64,000 bases of DNA. Source: Pseudomonadota bacterium (GTDB taxonomy: Bacteria; Pseudomonadota; Gammaproteobacteria; Burkholderiales; Rhodocyclaceae). Under the pieces are notes generated by a model. The model searched no databases. It worked only from the letters and a program-made list of their open reading frames with translations, and had not been told where the DNA came from. Position 1 is the stretch's first letter. Every line of letters starts with the position of its first letter. The DNA is taken from assembly GCA_018241685.1 (NCBI GenBank), contig JAFEDJ010000071.1, positions 1-64,000 on the forward strand, in the 5' to 3' direction. Of the stretch, positions 36,724-45,749 are shown piece by piece. The position numbers and the translations under genes are program-made.

Positions 36724-37338
36724 TCAATGCTCGTACCAGCCGCTGATCATCATCTTGAACAGGCTGGAAACCTTGGGCCCCATGGTGCCCAGGTAGATGT
36801 GGCTGACCGCGAACAGCACGATCGCCGCGGCGCCGAGGTAATGGACCAGGGCGATCGGCAGCAGGCCGTCGAGGCCGAAAAGGCGGTCGGGGGCGAACTG
36901 CGGGTATAGGAAGATCAGCCCGGTGGCGATGACCACCGGCAGCACCAGGTACATGATCGACCAGTAGGTGACCGCCTGCAGCGCGTTGAAATTGACCTCG
37001 GGAGTCGGCGGGAAGGGTTCCTTCTCGCCCTTAAAGATGCCGGAGCCATAGAACTGCATCTGCTTGAGGCAGCGCCCGATGATGCCGGGCGGCTTCGGCA
37101 CATACTGCCACCAGTTGCCGGTGACGATGTTGCCGACCACGAAGACCACGTACAGACCGGCCAGGCACACACCGGCCACGTTGTGGATGCGGGCGGCCAG
37201 CGAGAACTCCACCAGTGGCAGGTCGGGATTGGAAAAGTGCAGGCTGACGCCGGTCACCGCCAGCACGATGATCGCCAGCGCATTGCTCCAGTGCCACAGG
37301 CGGATCCACAGGGGCAGCATGAAAACGCGATTAGTCAT
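36724..37338 (-). CDS. Diheme cytochrome b subunit, inner membrane
   Basis: This 204-aa protein has four hydrophobic helices and His residues placed for b-heme binding (IRLWHWSNAL, AARIHNVAG, LVHYLGAAAI, AVSHIYLG), as in hydrogenase or thiosulfate-reductase-type cytochrome b subunits. It overlaps the heptaheme cytochrome gene by 8 nt and would exchange electrons with the quinone pool. Its partner is likely the heptaheme protein encoded just upstream. Confidence 0.88.
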   Translation of the reverse strand: MTNRVFMLPLWIRLWHWSNALAIIVLAVTGVSLHFSNPDLPLVEFSLAARIHNVAGVCLAGLYVVFVVGNIVTGNWWQYVPKPPGIIGRCLKQMQFYGSGIFKGEKEPFPPTPEVNFNALQAVTYWSIMYLVLPVVIATGLIFLYPQFAPDRLFGLDGLLPIALVHYLGAAAIVLFAVSHIYLGTMGPKVSSLFKMMISGWYEH

Positions 37339-38299
37339 GGTTCTTGCTCCGGCGCATGCGGGTGGTGATGATGCGGACCAGGCCGTGGCCGATCACGCCG
37401 ACGACGGTGGCGACGAACAGGCCGATCACGATCCAGTCGATGGACGGGTTGCGGGTCGCCCCCACCACGTACGAATTGCTGAGGATCACGCTGTTGAGGA
37501 AGCCGTACTTGTTCTGCTCTTCCTTGGCCAGGTGACGGTAGAGGCGCGCATTCAGCGACGTGTTGGCGCTGTGGCAGGTGGCGCACTTCTTCTCGGCCTT
37601 GTCCTTGTTCAGGATCTCGTGGGACAGGGACAGCTTGTCCTCCGTCGGCGTGTGACACTCGATGCAGCGCACAGCCTGCCAGTGCAGGCGGGTGTTGGGC
37701 AGCCAGCTGTGGATATCGTCGATGGGCGGACGCTTCTTCTTCTCCGGCGCGATCTTGGCGAAGGCCAGGTCGGAGTCGTGGCAGTCCAGGCAGATCTTGT
37801 TGTCCTGGGCCACGATCTTGTGCGGGTCGCGCAGCTTGGAGGCCAGCGTCATCACGTGCGGATCGTGGCAGGTCGAGCAGGTGAAGCTGTCGCTGAGATG
37901 CTCGGCATGCACCGACTTGTCGAACTGGCGCTCGATGCGCATCGCCTTGCGGGCGTGGCAGTCCTGGCATTCGCTCAGGCCTTCCTTCGCCTTGGCTGCA
38001 TGGGGATGCTTGTCGTAGCCGTCGCCATGGCATTTGGAGCATGCCATCTGCCCGTGATCGGACGCCGTATAGGTATCCACATCGACGAGGTAATTACGCA
38101 GTTTCTTGAGATCCAGCCCTTCCTTGGGCGGCTTCTTGAGCCCTGCCTCCGAGTGACAGGTCAGACACTCGGCATTGGCCGTCTTGATCTTGGCCAGCTC
38201 TTCCGGCGTTGGGGGGGGATCGTCGGCAAATGCCGTGGCAGTCAGCATGACCAGCAAGGCCAGGGCGCCGCACAGCTTGTTCTTGAAATTGGCAAACAC
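37331..38299 (-). CDS. Heptaheme c-type cytochrome with C-terminal anchor
   Basis: This 322-aa protein starts at a GTG with GAGGA 6 nt upstream, giving a signal peptide (LCGALALLVMLTATAFA). Seven CxxCH sites follow (CLTCH, CSKCH, CQDCH, CSTCH, CLDCH, CIECH, CATCH). A C-terminal membrane helix (IDWIVIGLFVATVVGVIGHGLV) ends in a basic tail. It therefore faces the periplasm while anchored in the inner membrane, like a quinol-linked relay. It is first in the operon, 86 bp after an FNR-type site. Confidence 0.88.
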   Translation of the reverse strand: MFANFKNKLCGALALLVMLTATAFADDPPPTPEELAKIKTANAECLTCHSEAGLKKPPKEGLDLKKLRNYLVDVDTYTASDHGQMACSKCHGDGYDKHPHAAKAKEGLSECQDCHARKAMRIERQFDKSVHAEHLSDSFTCSTCHDPHVMTLASKLRDPHKIVAQDNKICLDCHDSDLAFAKIAPEKKKRPPIDDIHSWLPNTRLHWQAVRCIECHTPTEDKLSLSHEILNKDKAEKKCATCHSANTSLNARLYRHLAKEEQNKYGFLNSVILSNSYVVGATRNPSIDWIVIGLFVATVVGVIGHGLVRIITTRMRRSKNHD

Positions 38300-38384
38300 G
38301 TGATTTCCTCTGAATTCCGACCGTCGAATTATCAGTGCGTCCCGTTTTGCCAGAACATTTCGATACACATGAAATGCACCCCTG

Positions 38385-38398
38385 TTGATCAAGATCAA
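38385..38398. promoter_or_regulatory. FNR/ANR-type binding site
   Basis: TTGAT-CAAG-ATCAA is a perfect match to the FNR/ANR consensus TTGAT-N4-ATCAA. It lies 86 bp upstream of the heptaheme cytochrome start and suggests induction of the whole electron-transfer operon when oxygen is low. Confidence 0.8.
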
Positions 38399-38495
38399 GG
38401 TCTGGCGCGACTCTGTAAGCATTTATGCGACACCGACACGCTCTCCGGAATAGGTGTTTCCCCACCCCCTTGTCAAGTTTTCTCCATGACATCCG

Positions 38496-39296
38496 TCACT
38501 CGAGAATCTCGACCGGCATGCCGACATGCAAATCGGCGCGCCCCTCGGCGATCACGTTCTGCCCGAAGATCACCCCGGCAGGCGTCCGCCGATACTGGGC
38601 CAGCGTGCGCAGGGGTTCCTGGTCCAACCCCTTGCGCCCGGTGTGCGGATCGACGGTGGTGAACACACAGCGCTCACAGGGCTTGGCAATGCGGAACACG
38701 GCCCCGCCGATGCGCAGGCGCGTCCAGCCGTCCTCCGCAAAGGCATCGCACCCCGTTACCACCAGGTTGGGCCGGAAGCGCTCCATCTCCAGTGGACGCC
38801 CGACCCGTGCGGACAGATCGTCCAGCGAGGCCTGAGTGGCCAGCAGCAACGGAAAACCGTCAGCAAAAGAAAGCGGCACGGCAGCGTCATTTCTTAAATG
38901 CCGGGACGTCTCGGCACCGATCCACAGGAACTTCAGCCGCGCGCCCACGTAGGCCGAGATCCAGTCGTCGGCCTCGTCCGCACCGTGCCATGCCGAAAAC
39001 GTGTCGCTCCACACAGTCGCCGGATGCGGCTTGGTGAAGGCCGTGTTGGGCACGAACAGTGGCTCACGCCCCGGCGCCGACAGACGGACGCCGTCCGCCG
39101 CGGGAGCGGCGTCGATCAACACCAGTTCGGGATATTCTCGGCCGGTCATCAGGCGCCCATTGGGGTCGCCGACCATCCAGTGGCGGTCGAAAGGCAGGCC
39201 GATCGGGCTCACCGGGCTGGCATCGAGGCGCTCGCCGCGCATGGACTTGACCGGGTAACGATAGAGGGCGGAAAGGATCAGCGGGTTGTCGGACAT
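38496..39296 (-). CDS. MOSC domain protein, YcbX-like
   Basis: This 266-aa protein has the N-terminal beta-barrel (LSALYRYPVKSMRGERL) and C-terminal MOSC domain with the molybdenum-ligand cysteine in AKPCERCVFTTVDPHTG. Members such as YcbX reduce N-hydroxylated bases with molybdenum cofactor. No fused ferredoxin domain is present, so it must take electrons from a separate partner. The ATG at 39296 (MSDNPLILS) is chosen over a longer frame because it aligns with the domain start. Confidence 0.88.
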   Translation of the reverse strand: MSDNPLILSALYRYPVKSMRGERLDASPVSPIGLPFDRHWMVGDPNGRLMTGREYPELVLIDAAPAADGVRLSAPGREPLFVPNTAFTKPHPATVWSDTFSAWHGADEADDWISAYVGARLKFLWIGAETSRHLRNDAAVPLSFADGFPLLLATQASLDDLSARVGRPLEMERFRPNLVVTGCDAFAEDGWTRLRIGGAVFRIAKPCERCVFTTVDPHTGRKGLDQEPLRTLAQYRRTPAGVIFGQNVIAEGRADLHVGMPVEILE

Positions 39297-39476
39297 GGTG
39301 TTCTCTCTCTGTTGGGCTTGGATACCTGAATTGGAATGGCAGGCCGTCGAAGCAGCCTGCCGGCGAACACACTGATTATCCCGGCAGCCCTCCGGCAGCG
39401 GCAATCGGACACGGATCGCCCGGGCGCTTTAAAATAGCGGCCCGTAACCGATTGCCGCCCGGCGGCCCTGCCTCCC

Positions 39477-39725
39477 ATGACCTACGAAGAACACCTGGAC
39501 GAAGTCGCCACCCTCCTCTTCGAGCGCTACAAGCTCACCGAACAGGCCGCCATCCAGCTGGTCATGAAGGCCCAGGCCGACGGCTACTTCAGCGGCCACG
39601 ACGACGATCCCTCGATCTGCACCCAACTGCGCGCCGAGCAGGATGCCAAGCGCGTCTTCAAGGAGTACAGCAAGCCGGCCGCCGCCAAGCCCTTCACGCC
39701 CCCCCGCGGTCGCACACGCCGCTGA
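39477..39725 (+). CDS. Small hypothetical protein (82 aa)
   Basis: The function is unknown. The first 60 residues are helical and acidic (YEEHLDEVATLLFERYKLTEQAAIQLVMKA) and the last 15 are basic (PFTPPRGRTRR). No signal or membrane segment is seen. Codon use is like that of the neighbours, and the frame is the only plausible one between the MOSC gene and the antiporter-like gene. Confidence 0.7.
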   Translation: MTYEEHLDEVATLLFERYKLTEQAAIQLVMKAQADGYFSGHDDDPSICTQLRAEQDAKRVFKEYSKPAAAKPFTPPRGRTRR

Positions 39726-39796
39726 CAGATGCGGGAACCAAGTGCATGGGCATGGGCTCTGCATGAACACGACACCCGACACCTTGCCCTGATTCC

Positions 39797-41056
39797 ATGA
39801 CGCCCAGTGCCATCCAGCTCATCGGCGCGACCCTCTTCGCGGTCGCCATCCTGCATACCTTCTCCACCCGCTTCTTCGAGCACCTCGCCCATACGCGCCC
39901 CGCACACGCGGGCATCTGGCACCTGCTCGGCGAGGTGGAGGTGGTGTTCGGCTTCTGGGCGATGGTCCTGCTCGTGGCGATGTTCTCCATCGACGGCGCC
40001 CAGCCGGCCACCGCCTACATCGAATCGCGCAATTTCACCGAGCCGATGTTCGTCTTTGCGATCATGGTCATCGCCGGCACGCGCCCGATCCTCCACGCTG
40101 CCAGCGGACTCGTCCGTCTGACGGCACGCGCCGTGCCGCTGCCCGGCCCGGCGGCCGGCTACTTCACGGTGCTCGCGCTGGTACCGCTGCTCGGCTCCTT
40201 CATCACCGAACCGGCGGCCATGACGCTGGCGGCGCTGATGCTGCGCGACGAGTTCTTCAGCCGCGGCCTGTCCACGCGCCTGAAGTACGCGACCCTCGGC
40301 GTGCTGTTCGTCAACATCTCCATCGGTGGCACGCTGACCCCCTTCGCCGCGCCGCCGGTGCTGATGGTCGCCGGCAAATGGGGCTGGGACACCCACTTCA
40401 TGCTGAGCCAGTTCGGCTGGAAGGCCGCGCTCGCCGTCGGCATCAACGCTCTCGGCGCCACGCTGGCCTTCCGCCGTGAACTCGCAGCCCTTCGCCCCGC
40501 GACCAGCAAAGCCGACACGCAGCGTGTTCCGCTGGCGCTGACACTGGTGCACCTGCTGTTCCTGTGCGGCGTCGTGGTGTCCGCCCACCATCCGGCAATC
40601 TTCCTGGGCCTGTTCCTGTTTTTCCTGGGCGTCGCCGACGCCTACGCCCGCCACCAGGACCGTCTGATCCTGCGCGAAGGCCTGCTGGTGGCCTTCTTCC
40701 TGGCCGGCCTGGTCGTGCTCGGCGGGCAGCAGCAATGGTGGCTGCAGCCGCTGCTGATGAGCATGAGCAGCGATGCGGTCTTCGTCGGCGCGACCCTCCT
40801 CACCGCCGTTACCGACAACGCTGCGCTGACCTACCTGGGCTCCCTCGTCGAAGGGCTCAGCGATGCCTTCAAGTACGCACTGGTCAGCGGCGCCGTGACC
40901 GGTGGCGGCCTCACCATCATCGCCAACGCCCCCAACCCCGCCGGCAGCGCCATCCTGCGCGGCAGTTTCGACGACGAGTCGATCAACGCCGGCGGGCTGT
41001 TCGTCGCCGCGCTGCTGCCGACGCTGGTGGCGGGCAGCGCCTTCCTGCTGCTGTAA
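39797..41056 (+). CDS. Putative Na+/H+ antiporter (Na_H_antiport_3 type)
   Basis: This 419-aa inner-membrane protein has about eleven hydrophobic segments. Blocks such as HLLGEVEVVFGFWAMVLL, GTRPILHAASGLVRL, FITEPAAMTLAALMLRDEFFSRG and SIGGTLTPFAAPPVLMVAGKWGWD are typical of the Pfam family of putative Na+/H+ antiporters. Substrate is predicted by family only. It has no partner gene beside it. Confidence 0.85.
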   Translation: MTPSAIQLIGATLFAVAILHTFSTRFFEHLAHTRPAHAGIWHLLGEVEVVFGFWAMVLLVAMFSIDGAQPATAYIESRNFTEPMFVFAIMVIAGTRPILHAASGLVRLTARAVPLPGPAAGYFTVLALVPLLGSFITEPAAMTLAALMLRDEFFSRGLSTRLKYATLGVLFVNISIGGTLTPFAAPPVLMVAGKWGWDTHFMLSQFGWKAALAVGINALGATLAFRRELAALRPATSKADTQRVPLALTLVHLLFLCGVVVSAHHPAIFLGLFLFFLGVADAYARHQDRLILREGLLVAFFLAGLVVLGGQQQWWLQPLLMSMSSDAVFVGATLLTAVTDNAALTYLGSLVEGLSDAFKYALVSGAVTGGGLTIIANAPNPAGSAILRGSFDDESINAGGLFVAALLPTLVAGSAFLLL

Positions 41057-41223
41057 GCACAATCCTGCGCGCCGAATAAGCTTCCACGTTTTTCTTGGTT
41101 CAGTCTGCCGCCGCCGCTGCCTAGACTGCCTCCATCCCATAAAACGTGACACAGGCAGCAGAATGCGGGCGAAGCGGCCACCACGCCGCTCCGCCCGCGC
41201 CGTTCTGCACCGGAAAGCGCCCC

Positions 41224-41886
41224 ATGCACCACACCACCCTCATCGTTCCCGGCTTCCACGGCAGCGGCCCCGCCCACTGGCAGACCTGGCTGGAAACCCA
41301 GCTTCCCGACGCCCGCCGGGTCCGTGGCATCGACTGGGAAAACCCGGTTCTGGCCCGCTGGGCACAAACCGTCCGCGACGAGATCGACGCCTCGCCCGGC
41401 CCGGTCTGGCTCGTCGCCCACAGCTTCGGCTGCCTCGCCTCCGTCGTCGCCGCCAGCGACCGCCTCAACCGGGTGGCCGGCCTGCTGCTCGTCGCGCCGG
41501 CCGATCCTGAACGCTTCACGCCCTTCGGCCTGCGCGACGAGGACTCCCATCCCGAGGATGAGGGCCTGAGCCGCTGGATTCCCCGCGATGCCATCGGCGC
41601 GCCGAGTATCGTCGTCGCCAGCACCAACGATCCGTGGGTACGCCTGTCCTCCGCCGCCTACTGGGCCGACAGCTGGGGCAGCCACCTGGTGGAGATCGGC
41701 GCCGCCGGTCACATCAATGTGGACTCCGGTCACGGCCCGTGGCCGCGCGGCCTGGAACTACTGCACGCCCTGAAGGCCTCCGCCGAGGACCTGCCTCTCG
41801 GCAGCATCGACGACATCACCCTCGTGCGTCGGGGCCGCCATGGCGCCCTCGCCCGCCTGCGCCACGGCACGCGCGGACGCCCCTAG
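41224..41886 (+). CDS. Serine hydrolase, RBBP9/YdeN type
   Basis: This 220-aa alpha/beta hydrolase contains the nucleophile motif VAHSFG, the acid in STNDPWV and the catalytic His in GAAGHINVDSGHGPWP, in the correct order for the RBBP9/YdeN family. No signal peptide is present. The ATG at 41224 is chosen because the family begins HHTTLIVPGFHGSGPAHWQ. A terminator lies 13 nt after the stop. Confidence 0.9.
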   Translation: MHHTTLIVPGFHGSGPAHWQTWLETQLPDARRVRGIDWENPVLARWAQTVRDEIDASPGPVWLVAHSFGCLASVVAASDRLNRVAGLLLVAPADPERFTPFGLRDEDSHPEDEGLSRWIPRDAIGAPSIVVASTNDPWVRLSSAAYWADSWGSHLVEIGAAGHINVDSGHGPWPRGLELLHALKASAEDLPLGSIDDITLVRRGRHGALARLRHGTRGRP

Positions 41887-41898
41887 CCTGGAAACGCA

Positions 41899-41923
41899 AC
41901 AGCCCCGCACGAAGCGGGGCTGT
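41899..41923. terminator. Terminator between the hydrolase and cysB
   Basis: Stem ACAGCCCCGC/GCGGGGCTGT with a five-base loop, followed by TTTCC on the plus strand; it lies between convergent genes and may serve both. Confidence 0.75.
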
Positions 41924-41958
41924 TTCCATACACCGGCAATCCGGCGGGCTTGCGAGGA

Positions 41959-42906
41959 TCAGAACTCGCCGGCGTAGCCATCCTTCTCGGGGCGCAGCGC
42001 CGAACGCACCACGCTCTCGGTCAGCTCCTCCGAGCACAGCTCGATGAAGCGGTAGGCGAAACCGCGCAGGAAGTGACCGCGACGCACCGCGATGCGCGTC
42101 ACGTTCTCTTCGAACAGATGGCTGCTAGGCAGCATTTTCAGGCCCTGGTCCCGGTGGCCGTCATAGGCCATCGAAGCGACAATGCCGACACCCAGCCCCA
42201 ATTCCACATAGGCCTTGATAACGTCCGCATCAAGGGCCGACATCACCACGTCCGGCGTCAACCCGGCCTTGGCGAAGGTCTCGTCGATCTTGGTTCGACC
42301 GGTAAAGCCCTCGTGGTAGGTGATTACCGGGTATTCGGCGATCGCCTCCAGCGTCAGCGGCTCGACCGACTCCAGCGGATGGCCGGCCGGCACGATCACC
42401 GAGTGATGCCAGCCGTAGTACGGAAAGGACACGAAGTCCGCCACGCCGGCCAGCGACTCGGTGGCGATGCCGATGTCGGCACGGCCGTCCTGCAGCATCG
42501 TGACGATCTCCGTCGGGCTGGCCTGATGCAGCACCAGATGCACCTTCGGGAAGGCCTGCTTGAACTGGGTCACCACCCGCGGCAACGCATAACGCGCCTG
42601 GGTGTGGGTAGTGACGATGGTCAGCTGGCCGTGATCCTTGTTGCTGAACTGGTCGGCGATGCTCTTGATGTTGCGGGCGTCCATCAACATGCGGTCCACG
42701 ATATGGACCAGCTCCTGTCCCGGCTCGGTCAGCCCGAGCAGACGCTTGCCCTTGCGGATGAACAGCTCGAGGCCCAGCTCGTCTTCCAGATCCTTGATGT
42801 GCTTGGACACCCCCGACTGGGAGGTGAACAGCGCATTGGCCACCTCCGTCAGGTTGAAATTGCGGCGCACCGTTTCATGAATGATGCGCAGTTGCTGAAA
42901 ATTCAT
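41959..42906 (-). CDS. cysB: CysB, LysR-type regulator of sulfur assimilation
   Basis: This 315-aa regulator begins MNFQQLRIIHETVRRNFNLTEVANALFTSQSGVSKHI in family style (N-terminal helix-turn-helix), followed by an effector domain that binds O- or N-acetylserine (THTQARYALPRVV, GRADIGIATES). It controls sulfate uptake and cysteine synthesis. It is last in the sbp-cysTWAB operon and overlaps cysA by one base, so the regulator is translated together with the transporter it controls. Confidence 0.95.
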   Translation of the reverse strand: MNFQQLRIIHETVRRNFNLTEVANALFTSQSGVSKHIKDLEDELGLELFIRKGKRLLGLTEPGQELVHIVDRMLMDARNIKSIADQFSNKDHGQLTIVTTHTQARYALPRVVTQFKQAFPKVHLVLHQASPTEIVTMLQDGRADIGIATESLAGVADFVSFPYYGWHHSVIVPAGHPLESVEPLTLEAIAEYPVITYHEGFTGRTKIDETFAKAGLTPDVVMSALDADVIKAYVELGLGVGIVASMAYDGHRDQGLKMLPSSHLFEENVTRIAVRRGHFLRGFAYRFIELCSEELTESVVRSALRPEKDGYAGEF

Positions 42907-44015
42907 CAGATCACCCAGTTGGGCGCCTGCTCGGCGCCATTCTTGTCTGCATTGCGTTCAAAAACCCGCAGGCGCGAGGGTACCAGACGAACCGTCTGCC
43001 CTTCCTCCAGGCCGAGGCGCTGCACCTCGTCACGGGTCACTTCGACTTCGAACAGCTGGCCGGTCGAACCATTGAGCCCGTCGAGCTCCACGCGGGCCGT
43101 CACGCCGAAGGCCAGGATGCGGCTGATCTTCGCCGACACGCCACCGGCTTCCTGCGGATTGACGACGATGTTCAGCTCATGCGGACGGGCAAACGCGAAT
43201 ACCTCGGAGCCGGTCGCCAGATCCACCTTGCCCGGCGCCAGCACGTCGTCGCCCACATGCACCTTCTGGCCATCCACGCGACCGTGGAACAGGTTCACCG
43301 AACCGAGGAAGCCATACACGAAGGGCGACGCCGGATGGCGGTACACCTCTTCCGGCGTGCCCACCTGCTCCACTTTGCCGTGGTCCATCAGCACCACCCG
43401 GTCGGCCACTTCCAGCGCTTCTTCCTGGTCGTGGGTCACGAAGATGGAGGTGATGTGCAGCTCGTCGTGCAGGCGACGCAGCCAGCGGCGCAGCTCCTTG
43501 CGCACCTTGGCATCAAGCGCGCCGAAAGGCTCGTCGAGCAGCAACACGCGCGGTTCCACCGCCAGCGCACGGGCCAGCGCGATCCGCTGGCGCTGGCCGC
43601 CGGACAGCTGCGACGGGAAGCGGTCCGCCACCCAGTCAAGCTGCACCAGCTTCAGCAGTTCGGTCACCTTGGCCTTGATCGCGCTTTCCGACGGGCGCTG
43701 GCCACGCGGCTTCATGCGCATGCCGAAAGCCACGTTGTCGAACACCGTCATGTGGCGGAACAGCGCGTAATGCTGGAACACGAAGCCCACCTGGCGCTCG
43801 CGCACATGAGTGTCGGAGGCGTCGGCACCATCCAGCAGCACCTTGCCGCTGTCCGCCGACTCAAGCCCGGCGATGATGCGCAGCAGCGTTGTCTTGCCGC
43901 AGCCGGACGGGCCGAGCAGCGCCACCAGTTCGCCGGTGGGAAAATCCAGCGACACGTCGTTGAGGGCGGTGAAACTGCCGAATTCCTTGCGGATGTTCTG
44001 AACCTGGATGCTCAT
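42906..44015 (-). CDS. cysA: Sulfate/thiosulfate ABC importer, ATPase subunit
   Basis: This 369-aa ATPase has Walker A GPSGCGKTT, signature LSGGQRQR and Walker B VLLLDEP, plus the C-terminal TOBE-like regulatory domain typical of CysA (SVNLFHGRVDGQKVHVG). It powers uptake through CysT and CysW. It lies 4 nt after cysW; its stop overlaps the cysB start as TGATG. Confidence 0.96.
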   Translation of the reverse strand: MSIQVQNIRKEFGSFTALNDVSLDFPTGELVALLGPSGCGKTTLLRIIAGLESADSGKVLLDGADASDTHVRERQVGFVFQHYALFRHMTVFDNVAFGMRMKPRGQRPSESAIKAKVTELLKLVQLDWVADRFPSQLSGGQRQRIALARALAVEPRVLLLDEPFGALDAKVRKELRRWLRRLHDELHITSIFVTHDQEEALEVADRVVLMDHGKVEQVGTPEEVYRHPASPFVYGFLGSVNLFHGRVDGQKVHVGDDVLAPGKVDLATGSEVFAFARPHELNIVVNPQEAGGVSAKISRILAFGVTARVELDGLNGSTGQLFEVEVTRDEVQRLGLEEGQTVRLVPSRLRVFERNADKNGAEQAPNWVI

Positions 44016-44019
44016 GATC

Positions 44020-44913
44020 TCATTCCTCGGATTGCTGGCTCGATTTGCCGGCCTGATGCTCCACCCAGGTCTTGATGACCAGGGTCACGAGCGCCAGCAG
44101 TGCCAACAGGGAGGCCACCGCAAAGGCGGCGGCAAACTGGTATTCGTTGTAAAGAATCTCCACGTGCAGCGGCATCGTGTTGGTCTGACCGCGGATGTGG
44201 CCGGACACCACGCTGACTGCGCCGAACTCACCCATCGCGCGGGCGTTACACAGGATCACGCCATACAGCAGGCCCCATTTCACGTTGGGCAGGGTCACGT
44301 ACCAGAAGGTCTGCCAGCCCCGCGCGCCGAGCACCACGGCGGCCTCTTCCTCGTCGCGCCCCTGGGCTTCCATCAGCGGAATCAACTCGCGGGCCACGAA
44401 GGGGAAAGTCACGAAGACCGTAGCCAACACGATCCCCGGCACCGCAAAGACCACCTTCATGTCGTGCTCCGACAGCCACGGCCCGAACCAGCCTTGTGCA
44501 CCGAAGACCAGCACGTAGATCAGGCCCGACACCACCGGCGACACCGAGAACGGCAGGTCGATCAGGGTGATCAGCAGATGCTTGCCGCGGAACTCGAACT
44601 TGGTGATCAACCAGGCCGCGGCCACGCCGAACACCAGGTTGAGCGGCACCGAGATCGCCGCCGCGGTCAGCGTCAGCTTGATCGCCGCCCACGCATCGGG
44701 CTCGATCAGCGCGGCGAAGTACACATCCCAGCCCTTGCGCAGCGCCTCCACGAACACCGTGATCAGCGGCAGCAGCAAAAAGATGCTGAAGAAGGTCAGC
44801 GACAGCGCCAGGATGCCCCACTTCACCAGCGCCGGTTCGCGCGTGGCGGCCTTCGATTCAAATCGGGCGGCGTGATCCGCCGACCCATGCAATACAGCAG
44901 CAGCGCCGGACAT
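44020..44913 (-). CDS. cysW: Sulfate ABC importer, permease CysW
   Basis: This 297-aa permease has six membrane helices and the cytoplasmic coupling motif EEEAAVVLGARGWQTFWYVTLPNVKWGLLYG. The ATG at 44913 shares a base with the cysT stop, as in the other gene pairs of the operon. It pairs with CysT to form the channel. Confidence 0.95.
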   Translation of the reverse strand: MSGAAAVLHGSADHAARFESKAATREPALVKWGILALSLTFFSIFLLLPLITVFVEALRKGWDVYFAALIEPDAWAAIKLTLTAAAISVPLNLVFGVAAAWLITKFEFRGKHLLITLIDLPFSVSPVVSGLIYVLVFGAQGWFGPWLSEHDMKVVFAVPGIVLATVFVTFPFVARELIPLMEAQGRDEEEAAVVLGARGWQTFWYVTLPNVKWGLLYGVILCNARAMGEFGAVSVVSGHIRGQTNTMPLHVEILYNEYQFAAAFAVASLLALLALVTLVIKTWVEHQAGKSSQQSEE

Positions 44914-45749
44914 CAGCGTTCCCTCCCGGTACGTTTGGCAGTCCATGCCTGCAGACCGTTGATGATCAGCAGCAGCACGAACGAAATCAGCAGCATGACC
45001 ACGGCGATGGCAGTCGCGCCGGCGTAGTCGTATTGCTCAAGCTTGGTGATGATCATCAGCGGGGTGATCTCGGACACCAGCGGAATGTTGCCGGCGATGA
45101 AGATCACCGAACCGTATTCCCCCACCGCGCGGGCAAAGGCCATCGCGAAGCCGGTCATCAGCGCCGGCAGCACGGTCGGGAAGACCACGTGGCGGAAAGC
45201 CTGCCAGCGGTTGGCACCAAGGCTCACCGCCGCTTCCTCGTACTCGGTGTCCAGATCCTCGAGGATCGGCTGCACCGTGCGCACCACAAACGGCAACCCG
45301 ATGAAGATCAGCGCCACCAGCACGCCCAGCGGCGTGAAGGCGACCTGGATGCCCAGCGGCTCCAGCAGCTTGCCGACCCAGCCGTTCTTGGCATACAGCG
45401 CGGTCAGCGCGATGCCGGCCACCGCCGTCGGCAGCGCGAACGGCAGATCCACCAGCGCATCCACCAGGCGCTTGCCAGGGAAGGAATAACGCACCAGCGC
45501 CCACGCCAGCATCAGGCCGAAGACGGTGTTGATCAGCGCGGCGATCAGCGACGCACCGAAGGTCAGGCGATAGGACGCCAGCACCCGCGGCGACGACACC
45601 GCGGCGATGAAGTGATCTGCACCGAGGGAGCCGGCCTTCAGGAACACCGCCACCAGCGGGATCAGCACGATCAGCGACAGCCAGCTCAGCGTATAGCCGA
45701 GGCTGAGGCCGAAGCCCGGCAGCACCCGGGTCGAATTCGTCGCAGCCAT
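44913..45749 (-). CDS. cysT: Sulfate ABC importer, permease CysT (CysU)
   Basis: This 278-aa permease has six hydrophobic segments and the coupling loop EEAAVSLGANRWQAFRHVVFPTVLPALMTG. It starts LPGFGLSLGYTLSWLSLIVLIPL near the N-terminus as typical of CysT. Its ATG overlaps the binding-protein stop by one base, and its own stop overlaps cysW in the same way. Confidence 0.95.
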   Translation of the reverse strand: MAATNSTRVLPGFGLSLGYTLSWLSLIVLIPLVAVFLKAGSLGADHFIAAVSSPRVLASYRLTFGASLIAALINTVFGLMLAWALVRYSFPGKRLVDALVDLPFALPTAVAGIALTALYAKNGWVGKLLEPLGIQVAFTPLGVLVALIFIGLPFVVRTVQPILEDLDTEYEEAAVSLGANRWQAFRHVVFPTVLPALMTGFAMAFARAVGEYGSVIFIAGNIPLVSEITPLMIITKLEQYDYAGATAIAVVMLLISFVLLLIINGLQAWTAKRTGRER

